Shown piece after piece: positions 1 through 10,483 of a DNA stretch of 64,000 bases (position 1 is its first letter; each line of letters opens with the position of its first letter). A program made the position numbers and the translations under genes. This stretch comes from Neurospora crassa OR74A (Eukaryota > Ascomycota > Sordariomycetes > Sordariales > Sordariaceae), in contig NW_011929459.1 in NCBI RefSeq assembly GCF_000182925.2, positions 100,001 through 164,000 on the forward strand, written 5' to 3'. The notes beneath the pieces were generated by a model. It was not told the DNA's origin. It made no database searches and saw nothing but the letters and a program-made list of their open reading frames with translations.

Positions 1-392
1 CTTAGGCTGGGAATAGTTTAGTCTTTAGGGGGGGAGCGAAAATTTCTTTCTTCTTTTTCTTTTCCTTTTTTATTTATTTATTTTTTTTCTTTCTTCTTTT
101 TCTCCTCCCTCTTTCTTCTTCCTACTTTTATCCTCTTTATTATTCTTCCTCCTCCCTTTCCTTTCCTCTCCGTCTTCCTTCGTTTTAGTCCTTTTTTTCT
201 TTTCTCTTCCTTTTTCTTTTTTCTTTTTAGCTTTTAACCTCTTTTTAGGGCTTTCCTCTCTTAATATTTCTTTCCTTATACCTCCAAACCCCCCTCCGTT
301 CCCTTCTTTTATATTATATCTATACAAGGATAAAAAAGTAATATAATTAATATGTAAATAAAATAAAGAAGGTTCTTATTCTTCTTTTCTTT

Positions 393-393
<1 letters not shown>

Positions 394-458
<65 letters not shown>
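394..458 (+). repeat. Poly-T tract, unit 1 (65 T)
   Basis: Longest T homopolymer of the eight copies. It follows TTCTTTTCTTTG and is followed by ATATATAT. Its length is the only size difference between units. Confidence 0.9.
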
Positions 459-461
<3 letters not shown>

Positions 462-1172
462 TATATTTTTCTTACTTTCCTTCTACCTTTTTACTTTTGT
501 AATATCTTACCCCCTTAGTAAGCTTCTTCCTTTCTTTTTCTTTTTATTCTTCTTTTCGTCCTTTTATTCTACCTCTAAATCTTTATTAAGTAAGGGCGTT
601 TATAAAGTAAATAAATACTTTTAGAGTAGTAGGAGCCGGATTATAATAAGGGTAGAAGTTTTTTTTATAAATATAGGAAGAAGAAAGTATTCGGAAGCGA
701 CTAAGTCGATTAACTAGAACCTATACGGTCTTGAATGAATTGTTAGGGAAGGGTAGGTAAATAATTAATAGTAGGAAAGAAGAAAAAGAAGAAAAAAAGA
801 AAAAAAAAAAAGAAATTTTGAAAGTAGTAGAAGAAGAAGGGTAATAGAATTTAGGGGGTATAAATAGTTAGTAGAGTAGGTAGGGTATTAGGTGGCTTTG
901 GTTGTATAGGTAGGGAGGATATATTGAGGTTAGTATATTAATAAAGAAGGTTGAATTGGTAAATATAAAAAGAAAAAGATAAGAGTAATATAAATACTTT
1001 TAATATAGTTATAAGATATTATAAATTATATTAGGGAAAATAAAAAGTAGTTAGCTTTTTACTTAGTAGAAATGTAGTTTAAGTGGACGCTATAGGGTAA
1101 GTACGTTTACTTTATATAAGAAAGGTGCGGCCGAAGTTAAAAAGGTAGAAGAAGGAAAGGTAGTAAAGGGTA

Positions 1173-1483
1173 GTATTTATTAAGTATAAAGTAGGTAAGA
1201 ACGACCGGGTAGGTAAAGAAGGTGTAATCGACCTTTGGAAGCCGAAGTTTTGAAAAGGAAAATTACAAGTAGGTAGCGTTTATTAAATATAGGGTAAGTA
1301 AGAATTATAGGGTAGGTACAACGGGCCTATATAAGAAAGGTAAGATTAAAGTTAAAAAGAAAAAAATAGTAGGCGGGTAGTACCTACTGAATATAGGGTA
1401 AGTAGGAATGACCGGGTAGGTAAGGAAGGTGCAACCAATTTAATAAGGAAGGTATAGTCTTTGTAAATTTAGAGCGAGATTCT
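1173..1483 (+). repeat. Three degenerate ~103-bp IGS subrepeats, unit 1
   Basis: A module beginning near GTATTTATTAAGTATA and running into GGTAGGTAAGAA starts at 1173, 1276 and 1380, so the steps are 103 and 104 bp. A companion segment around TATATAAGAAAGGT occurs at about 1115 and 1328, which fits the same register. The modules have diverged by more than C/T and G/A changes, so they are older than the RIP episode. The set sits at the same distance (1132 to 822 bases) before every 18S gene. In filamentous fungi such spacer subrepeats lie upstream of the Pol I promoter; a role as enhancer is inference. Confidence 0.6.
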
Positions 1484-1624
1484 TAAGAAGGTACGACCTA
1501 ATTAGGTAGTTAGGTAGCTGTGAATCGATTTTTAAAATTTCTTATACTAAGGAATTTCGCGGGAGTTGAAAAGTCGCGGTTTAAACCGTTGGGCTGTACT
1601 ATCCTTAAATTTAAAGTTGGAGGG

Positions 1625-1644
1625 TATATAAGAAGGAGCGGCGG
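1625..1644 (+). promoter_or_regulatory. Candidate Pol I promoter core, unit 1
   Basis: TATATAAGAAGGAGCGGCGG lies exactly 680 bases before the 18S start. It is kept almost unchanged in all eight copies although the flanks are mutated. Part of that survival follows from a lack of CpA and TpG, so selection need not be assumed. TATATA-like sequence at the Pol I start is known in several eukaryotes; the assignment here rests on position and look only. Confidence 0.3.
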
Positions 1645-2304
1645 AGAGTAATAGGAAAGAGCGAGTAGTAAGACTATTTGGTCGTTCCTACCTCCGGCTC
1701 CTTTTTATAGGTATAGGTAAGGATGTATAGGGCTTATTTTATTTAGAAGCCTTCTATAGGAGGGCTACTCTAGCCTATAACCTAAGTACTTTCCTACGGT
1801 AATTTATAAAGGAAATTAAATTCTAATTTATAAAGCGTTATTATTGTGTAGCTCTTTATAGTTTATTAGAGAATTAATATTAATAGTATAAATTACTTTA
1901 ACATTGTTCTAGTAAGGGTTTTACTTTTACCGGGCGGTATTTAAAAAGATCCTATAAGTATTAGGGAGTACCCTATAAGCGCTGAGGGGTGGGCTCTATA
2001 AATAATTGGCCGCTAGTTAAATTTATTTATAAGCCGTCGGGGGTATTAGTTAGTTGGGGAAGCCTTCGGGTAGAACCTTTTATATTAGGCCTCCTCTTAG
2101 GGCGTATAAGCGGTATACGAGAAGCGCTTTATATTCTCTTATCCTCCTACCGATTGCGCTCTAGGGAATTTAAGAGGGGAAAGTAGATATATATTTTAAG
2201 GCAAGTTCGGCTCTATTGTACGAGCTTCGGACCGCCTACCTTTGTAACTTTATGAACTCTTCCGCTCGCTTACGAATAGTTAGTTTTTTTAGGCGTATAA
2301 TAGT

Positions 2305-4100
2305 TATTTAATTAATTCTATTAATAGTTATATATTTATTTTAAAGATTAAACTATATATATTTAAATTTAAGTAATTAAATTGCGAAATTACGAATAGC
2401 TTATTAAATTAGTTATAATTTATTTAATAGTACCTTATTATATAGATAACCGTAGTAATTCTAGAGCTAATATATACTAAAAACCCCGACTTCGGAAGGG
2501 GTATATTTATTAGATTAAAAACTAATATTTTTCGGGGTTAATTAGTAATTTATAATAATTTTTTAAATTGTATGGCCTTGCGCTAGCGATGGTTTATTTA
2601 AATTTCTACTTTATTAATTTTCGATAGCTAGGTTTTAACTAGTTATAGTAATAACGGGTAATAGAGGGTTAGGGCTCGACTCTGGAGAAGGAGCCTAAGA
2701 AACGGTTATTATATTTAAGGAAGGTAGTAGGTGTGTAAATTACCTAATCCTAATATAGGGAGGTAGTAATAATAAATATTAATATAAGGCTCTTTTAGGT
2801 CTTATAATTGGAATAAATATAATTTAAATCCCTTAATGAAGAATAATTGGAAGGTAAGTTTAGTATTAGTAACTGCGGTAATTCTAGCTCTAATAGCGTA
2901 TATTAAAATTATTAAAGTTAAAAAACTCGTAATTAAACCTTAAGCTCGGCCCGTCGGTCCGCTTTACTACGTATACTAATTAGGTTGGGCCTTTTTTCCT
3001 AGAGAACTATATACCCTTTACTAGGTATATTGGGGAACTAGGACTTTTATTATAAATAAATTAAATTGTTTAAAGAAAGCCTATATTCGAATATATTAGT
3101 ATAGAATAATAAAATAGGATATATAATTCTATTTTGTTAGTTTCTAAGACCGTTGTAATAATTAATAGGGATAATTGGGGGTATTAATATTTAATTATTA
3201 AAAGTGAAATTCTTAGATTTATTAAAGACTAATTACTACGAAAGTATTTATTAAAAATATTTTTATTAATTAGGAATGAAAGTTAGGGGATTGAAGATAA
3301 TTAAATACTATTGTAATTTTAATTATAAATTATATTAATTAGGGATTGGATAGTATTATTTTTTAACCCGTTCGGTACCTTATAATAAATTAAAATATTT
3401 AGGCTCTTAGGGGAATATAGTTGTAAGGCTAAAATTTAAAGAAATTAACGGAAGGGTACTATTAGGGGTGGAGCCTACGGCTTAATTTAATTTAATACGG
3501 GGAAATTTATTAGGTTTAAATACAATAAAGATTAATAAATTAAGAGCTCTTTTTTAATTTCGTAAGTAGTAGTATATAACTATTTTTAATTAGTAGAGTA
3601 ATTTATTTATTTAATTATAATAATAAATAAGACCTTAACTTGCTAAATAGCTTATATTACTTTAGTAGTATATTAGCTTTTTAGAGGGATTATCGGTTTA
3701 AATTGATAGAAATTTAAAGTAATAATAAATTTATAATACCCTTAAATATTTTAGGCTGTATGCGCGCTATATTAATATAGTTAGCGAGTACTCCCTTGGC
3801 CGGAAGGTCCGGGTAATCTTATTAAACTATATTATATTAGGGATAGAGTATTATAATTATTGCTCTTTAATAAGGAATCCTTAGTAAATATAAATTATTA
3901 ATTTATATTAATTATATCCCTACCCTTTATATATATTGCCTATTGCTATTATTAATTAAATAATTTAATAAAGTTTCTAGATTAGCCTAGGGAGGTTAGT
4001 AACGATTATTTAAGGCTGGAAAACTATCTAAACTTAATTATTTAAAAGAAATAAAAGTCGTAATAAGGTCTCCGTTAGTGAACTAGCGGAGGGATTATTA
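2305..4100 (+). rRNA. 18S rRNA gene, unit 1, RIP-degraded
   Basis: Small-subunit rRNA, made by RNA polymerase I as the first gene of the precursor. The 5' end is set on the remnant of TATCTGGTTGATTCTGCC and the 3' end on GGATCATTA, read here as GGATTATTA (4092-4100). The length of 1796 bases is normal for an ascomycete and leaves no room for a group I intron. The 530 loop, GTGCCAGCAGCCGCGGTAA in working rRNAs, reads GTATTAGTAACTGCGGTAA at 2863, with changes on both strands. The decoding region near 3935 is also altered (GCCTATTGC for GCCCGTCGC). Such changes should abolish function, so this is best seen as a pseudogene that keeps full length. Confidence 0.95.
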
Positions 4101-4290
4101 TAAAATTGTAAAACTCCTATAAATTATTACGAATTTTACTTATATAATTACTTCGGCGCTAGCAATCTAAAAAGGCCTTCGGGCCCTTCCGGATCTTCGG
4201 GTCTCCCGCTTGTAAGAGGCTACCCGCTGGAGTGCCGAAATTAAATTCTTAATATTTTATATTTTTTTAAATAAATTTTTAAATAAATTA
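4101..4290 (+). other. ITS1, unit 1
   Basis: Internal transcribed spacer 1 of 190 bases, between the 18S 3' end and the 5.8S start. A GC-richer core from 4154 to 4236 keeps GGCCTTCGGGCCCTTCC, a probable hairpin with a TTCG loop. The short spacer ending in AATAAATTAAAACTTT resembles Sordariomycete ITS1. Confidence 0.9.
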
Positions 4291-4448
4291 AAACTTTTAA
4301 TAATAGATCTCTTAATTCTAATATTAATAAAGAACGTAGCGAAATATAATAAATAATATAAATTATAGAATTTAGTAAATTATTAAATCTTTAAACGTAT
4401 ATTATATTCGCTAATATTCTAGCGAATATACCTATTCGAATATTATTT
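4291..4448 (+). rRNA. 5.8S rRNA gene, unit 1, RIP-degraded
   Basis: Large-subunit 5.8S rRNA, 158 bases, the usual fungal length. It starts at AAACTTTTAATAATAGATCT, against the standard AAACTTTCAACAACGGATCT, and ends at the remnant of TTCGAGCGTCATTT. All differences from the fungal consensus that I can see are C to T or G to A. GAACGTAGCGAAA in the middle is close to the standard GAACGCAGCGAAA. The hairpin TTCGCTAATATTCTAGCGAA near 4408 is well kept. Confidence 0.95.
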
Positions 4449-4599
4449 TAATTATTAAGCTCTATTTACATTAGGGATCCGCGGCTATCTGTAGTCCTTT
4501 AAAATTAATAGTGGGTTCGTTAGTTATACCGAATATAGTAATTCTATATTATTATAATTATATAACGGGTTCTTACTATAAAACCCCTTATTTCTAAAG
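4449..4599 (+). other. ITS2, unit 1
   Basis: Internal transcribed spacer 2, 151 bases, between 5.8S and the 28S start. It keeps GGGATCCGCGG (4474) and AAAACCCCTTATTTCTAA just before the 28S. The wording recalls ITS2 of Sordariomycetes with a short helix III. Confidence 0.9.
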
Positions 4600-7500
4600 T
4601 TAACCTTGGATTAGGTAGGAATACCCACTAAATTTAAATATATTAATAAGCGGAGGAAAAGAAATTAATAGGGATTACCCTAGTAATAGCGAATAAAGTA
4701 GCAATAATTTAAATTTAAAATCTAACTTCAATCTAAATTGTAATTTATAAAAGAAGTTTTTAATAAGGTACCTTTTAAATCCCCTAGAACGGAGCGCTAT
4801 AGAGGGTAAGAACCCCGTATAGTCGGATGCCGATCTAATATAAAGCTCCTTTAATAAATTAAATAGTTTAAGAATATTATTTAAAATAGGAGGTAAATTT
4901 CTTCTAAAGCTAAATATTAGCTAGAGACTAATAGTATATAAGTAGAATAATTGAAAAATAAAAAGTACTTTAAAAAGAGGGTTAAATAGTACGTAAAATT
5001 ATTAAAAGGGAAGCGTTTATAATTAAACTTACGCCGTTCTAATTATTTAATATTTTTATTAGTATATTTGGGATAGTTTAAACTAATATTAGTTTTAGTA
5101 GGGGGATAAAGGTCCGGGGAATATAGCTCCTCTAAGAGTATTATAGCCCCGGGCGTAATGCCCTCGCTAGGACCGAGGTTCGTGCATTTGTAAGGATACT
5201 AGTATAATAGTTATTAATAACTCGTTTTAAAATACGGACTAAGGAATTAAGGTTTTACGCGAGTATTTAAGTATAAAACCTGTATATATAATAAAAGTAA
5301 ACGTAGGTAAGAACTTCGGCGTATTATCGACCGATTCTAATATATTTAAATAGATTTAAGTAAGAGCGTTAAGTTTTAGACTTGAAAGATAGTAAATTAT
5401 ATTTAGATAGGGTAAAGCTAAAGGAAATTCTAGTAGAGGCTTATAGCGGTTCTAATATGTAAATCGATTATTAAATTTAAATATAGGGGTGAAAGATTAA
5501 TCGAACTATTTAGTAGTTAATTACCGCCGAAGTTTCCTTTAGGATAATAGTATTATTCTTTAGTTTTATAAAGTAAAGTGAATAATTAGGGACTCGGGGG
5601 CGCTTTTTAGCCTTTATCTATTTTCAAATTTTAAATATATAAGAAGCCTTTATTATTTAATTGAACGTAGGTATTTAAATATATTAATACTAGTAGGCTA
5701 TTTTTAGTAAGTAAAACTAGTGATATGAGATAAATCGAATATAGGGTTAAAGTGCTAGAGTAGACGTTCATTAGATACTATAAAAAGTATTAATATATTT
5801 TAATAGTAGGATAGTAGCTATAGAAGTTGGAATCTGTTAAGGACTATATAATAATTTATTTACTAAATATATTAACCCTAAAAATAAATAGCGTTTAAAC
5901 GTTCTACTTATACTCCGCCCTTAGGATAGAAATAATGCCCTAAGGAGTAGGCGGCTATAGAGGTTAATAACGAAGCTTAGGGTGTAAACCTAGGTCGAAC
6001 GGCCTTTAATATAGATTTTAGTAGTAGTAATAAATATTTTAATAAGAATTTGAAGGACTAAAGTAGGGAAAGGTTCTATATAAATAATAGTTGGATATAG
6101 GTTAATCGATCCTAAATTATAGGGAAGTTCCGTTTTAAAGGGGTATTTATACCCCGTATAGCAAAAGGGAAGCTAGTTAATATTTTAGTACCTAAATATA
6201 AGTTTTATATAGTAACGTAATTAAATATAGAAACAATAGCGGGAGCCCTAAATAGAATTCTCTTTTCTTCTTAATAATTTATTACTTTAAAAATAATTTG
6301 TTTGGAGATAGGGTTTAATAGTTGGAAGAGCCCGATATTTCTATTAGGTCCGGTACGTTTTTAATATCCCTTAAAAATCCGTAGGAGGGAATAATTCTTA
6401 TATTAAATTATACTTATAACTATAGTAAGTTTCTAAAGTGAATAGTTTTTAGTTGATAGAATAATATAAATAAGGGAAGTTAGTAAAATAGATCTATAAC
6501 TTCGGGAAAAGGATTAACTTTAAGGGTTAGGTACGTTAGGCTTTAAGTAAACGCCTTAGGAGTAGATCGCTACTAGCCGGGCAACCGGCTAATAGTTTTT
6601 AATATCCGGGTGTAAAAGCCCTTAATAGATTTTAATTATCTAACGTATATTTAATAATTAATTTAGAATTAGTATAAATAAAAGGAATTTAATTATTTAA
6701 TTAAAATATAGTATTACAATAGCTAGAAAGTAGTATTAACGCAATATAATTTCTATTTAGTATTTTAAATATTAAAGTAAAGAAATTCAACTAAGTGCGG
6801 GTAAATAGCGGGAATAATTATAATTCTCTTAAAATAATTAAATACCTTATTATTTAATTAGTAATATATATAAATAGATTAATAAGATTCCTACTATCCT
6901 TATCTACTATCTAACGAAACTATAGCTAAGGGAACGGACTTAGTAGAATTAGCGGGGAAAGAAGACCCTATTAAATTTAATTCTAATTTAATATTATAAA
7001 AAAATATAGGAGGTATAGAATAAGTAGGAGCTTCGGCGCCGGTAAAATACTACTACTCCTATTGTTTTTTTACTTATTTAATTAAGTAGGGCTAGATTTT
7101 CGTCCAACTTCTAGTTTTAAGGTCCTTCGTAGGCCGACCCGGGTTAAAGATATTATTAAGTAGAGAATTTAATTAGGGCGGTATATTTATTAAACTATAA
7201 TGTAAGTATTTTAAGGGGGGCTTATAAAGAATAGAAATTTTTAATAGAATAAAAAGGTAAAAGTCCCCTTAATTTTAATTTTTAATATAAATACAAACTA
7301 TAAAAGTATAGCCTATCAATCCTTTAATCCCTCGAAATTTAAAGCTAGAGGTACTAAAAAAGTTATTATAAGGATAATTAGTTTGTAGCGGCTAAGCGTT
7401 TATAGCGATGTTGCTTTTTAATTTTTTAATATTAGTTCTTCCTATTATACCGAAGTAGAATTTAGTAAACGTTAAATTATTTACTTACTAATAGGGAATG

Positions 7501-7935
7501 TAAGCTAGGTTTAGACCGTTGTAAAACAGGTTAGTTTTACCCTACTAATAACCTTATTATAATAATAATTAAATTTAGTATAAAAAGAACTATTTATTTA
7601 AATAATTAGTTTTTATAATTATTCGACTGGGTAGTACCGTAATACTACTATTTATTAAATAATAATTAAATACTTTTAAGTTAAAATTTATATTAGAATG
7701 TAATAATACTTCTAGTATGTTATAAATGTATAAAAATAGGCTCCGGCCTCGTATTTTAATAGGCGATTTCTTTATTAGCCTTAAAGTAGCTAGTGGTAAT
7801 TCGTGTATTGTAATTTTAATACGTACTGGATCAAATTCTTTATAGACGATTTAGATATGTGAAAGGGTCCTATAAATAATAGAATAGCCTTATTATTATA
7901 ATTTACTAAGAGTAAGCCCTCCTTCGTTTAAATTT
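4600..7935 (+). rRNA. 28S rRNA gene, unit 1, RIP-degraded
   Basis: Large-subunit rRNA of the 60S subunit, 3336 bases. The start is set on TTAACCTTGGATTAGGTAGG, the altered form of TTGACCTCGGATCAGGTAGG, and the end on CCTTCGTTTAAATTT, the counterpart of the yeast 25S terminus. The length matches fungal 25-28S and no intron or inserted element is present. The sarcin-ricin loop, AGTACGAGAGGAACC in nearly all life, reads AGTATAAAAAGAACT at 7577, a change that elongation factors would not tolerate. The 3' end is approximate by a few bases. Confidence 0.95.
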
Positions 7936-9238
7936 CCTAATAGAAGGGTTTGTTTAATAAGTAGGTATTTACTAGAGGGTCCCCCTGAAATTTAGTTACT
8001 AGAATTTAAGAAGGTAAAAGTATTTTATTAGAGGGAAAATGTAAGGTAAGTAGGGATAGGAAGGGGATTTAATTAAATTTAGTATTTCTTAGGTTTAAAT
8101 AACGTTACTCTAGGGGTGTAGGTGGGCTGGGTATAAGGGGTTTATTGTACTAATAGTTAATTTGTAGAAGGTTCGGTAGCTATATATAGTATATATTTAG
8201 GGAAGCGTTGACTGGCGTAGTATATACGGGTACGGCTAGGCTAGGCTTTTATAAATTTTAGTAATTACAATAGGTAGAGTAGGTAAGAATAACCGACTGA
8301 ACGGCGGCGGGGTAGGAGTAACCGGGTAAGCGAGTAATTTTTAGGTAAATTTATAATTTTAAATAAGTAAATATATTTATAACCGGGTTAGGTGCGGCGC
8401 CGGGTAAGTAAGTACGTTCGAATTATATAAGGTAGTATAGAGAAGAAAAGGTAAGTAAGTGCGTCCGGGCGGGTTAGGTGTATAGGGTAAATAGGCGCGT
8501 TTAAGTATAGAATTTTTATATAGATAGTAGCTATATTAGGAAGGTAAGGGCGAGGGTTTATGTAAGGTAGGTAAGAAGGACCGAGAAGTTTAGGGGGGCT
8601 AAGGGGTTACTTTCTAACTCTTATTAGGAGGGGTTTATTAAAGGAAAGGGTAGGGTGGTAGTAGGAGGGGGTAAGTAAGTAAAGAAGCTATATAATTAAA
8701 TAAAAGTATTTATAGCCTTTTTATTAGAAGATGTAGTAGGGTAAATAGGAAAAGGTTGTACGGGATTATATTTTTATATAAAATAAAAGTATAAAGGAGG
8801 AGGCTATTTTTTTAATTTCTAGGTAGGCGAGGCGGTAGGTAGGTTACTTAGGTTAAAAATAGTTTAATTTTTAGGGGGGGAATAAAAATTTCTTTCTTCT
8901 TTTTCTTTTCCTTTTTTATTTATTTATTTTTTTTCTTTCTTTTTTTTCTCCTCCCTCTTTCTTCTTCCTACTTTTATCCTCTTTATTATTCTTCCTCCTC
9001 CCTTTCCTTTCCTCTCCGTCTTCCTTCGTTTTAGTCCTTTTTTTCTTTTCTCTTCCTTTTTCTTTTTTCTTTTTAGCTTTTAACCTCTTTTTAGGGCTTT
9101 CCTCTCTTAATATTTCTTTCCTTATACCTCCAAACCCCCCTCCGTTCCCTTCTTTTATATTATATCTATACAAGGATAAAAAAGTAATATAATTAATATG
9201 TAAATAAAATAAAGAAGGTTCTTATTCTTCTTTTCTTT

Positions 9239-9239
<1 letters not shown>

Positions 9240-9297
<58 letters not shown>
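9240..9297 (+). repeat. Poly-T tract, unit 2 (58 T)
   Basis: Same place as in unit 1 (after TTTCTTTG), 7 bases shorter. Confidence 0.9.
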
Positions 9298-9300
<3 letters not shown>

Positions 9301-10463
9301 TATATTTTTCTTACTTTCCTTCTACCTTTTTACTTTTGTAATGTCTTGCCCCCTTAGTAAGCTTCTTCCTTTCTTTTTCTTTTTATTCTTCTTTTCGTCC
9401 TTTTATTCTACCTCCAAATCTTTATTAAGTAAGGGCGTTTATAAAGTAAATAAATACTTTTAAAATAGTAGGAGCCGGATTATAATAAGGGTAGAGGTTT
9501 TTTTTATAAATATAGGAAGAAGAAGGTATTTAGAAGTAATTAAGTCAATTAATTAGAATTTATATGGTTTTGAATGAATTGTTAGGGAAGGGTAGGTAAA
9601 TAATTAATAGTAGGAAAGAAGAAAAAGAAGAAAAAAAGAAAAAAAAAAAAGAAATTTTGAAAGTAATAGAAAAAGAAGGGTAATAGAATTTAGGGGGTAT
9701 AAATAATTAGTAGAATAAGTAGGGTATTAAGTAGCTTTAATTATATAGGTAGGGAGAATATATTGAAGTTAATATATTAATAAAGAAGGTTGAATTAGTA
9801 AATATAAAAAGAAAAAAATAAAAGTAATATAAATATTTTTAATATAGTTATAAAATATTATAAATTATATTAAGGAAGATAAAAAGTAGTTAGTTTTTTA
9901 CTTAGTAGAAATGTAGTTTGAGTGGACGCTATAGGGTAGGTACGTTTGCTTTATATAAGAAAGGTACGGCCGAGGTTAAAAAAGTAGAAGAGGGAAAGGT
10001 AGTAAAGGGTAGTATTTACCGAGTATAGGGTAAGTAAGAACGACCGGGTAGGTAAGGAAGGTGCAATCGACCTTTGGAAGCCGAAGTTTTAAAAAGGAAA
10101 ATTGTAAGTAGGTAGTATTTATTAAGTATAGGGTAGGTAAGAACTATAGGGTAAGTACGACGGGCTTGTATAAAAAAGGTAAGATTAAAGTTAAAAAGAA
10201 AAAAGTAGTAAGTAGATAGTATTTATTAAGTGTAGGGTAGGTAGGAATGACCGGGTAGGTAAGGAAGGTATAATTAATTTGATGAGGAAGGTGTAGTTTT
10301 TATAAATTTGGAGTGAGATTTTTAAGAAGGTACGACCTAGTTGGGTAGTTGGGTGGTTGTAAATTAATTTTTAAAATTTTTTATATTAGGGAATTTTACA
10401 GGAGTTGAAAAGTTATAATTTAGACCGTTGGATTGTACTATCTTTAGATTTAAGGTTAGAGGG

Positions 10464-10483
10464 TATATAAGAAGGAGCGGCGG
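10464..10483 (+). promoter_or_regulatory. Candidate Pol I promoter core, unit 2
   Basis: TATATAAGAAGGAGCGGCGG, identical to unit 1 and again 680 bases before the 18S. Function is inferred from position. Confidence 0.3.

Larger units (their letters stand above)
1..2304 (+). other. Intergenic spacer (3' part) and 5' ETS of unit 1
   Basis: The window opens in mid-spacer. In order it holds a nearly pure C/T tract (about 41-300), a poly-T (394-458), a T-rich stretch to about 600, a purine-only tract (773-815), three subrepeats of about 103 bp (1173-1483), a TATATAAG motif (1625) and about 660 bases of 5' external transcribed spacer. This copy keeps more CpG and GGCC than most other spacers. No 5S rRNA gene was recognised. 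Short open frames here come from low-complexity sequence or chance and are not genes. Confidence 0.85.

Noticed and set aside
70-327. Minus-strand 85-codon open frame, repeated at 8916-9173
   Set aside because: It is the complement of the C/T tract and encodes only Lys/Glu/Arg-rich low complexity. It survives because the tract lacks RIP target sites, and it is broken or shifted in other units.
391-624. Open frame of 77 codons on the + strand
   Set aside because: Mostly poly-Phe from the poly-T run, with no protein-like composition.
1989-2186. Open frame of 65 codons on the + strand in the 5' ETS
   Set aside because: It lies between the promoter candidate and the 18S, is not kept open in the other copies at the same place, and shows no recognisable protein.
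8030-8860. CRISPR-like or telomere-like array of GGTAAGTA and GGGTAGGT motifs
   Set aside because: Spacing is irregular, there are no spacers of constant length, and the motifs look like remnants of GGCAGGCA-type spacer sequence after CpA to TpA changes.
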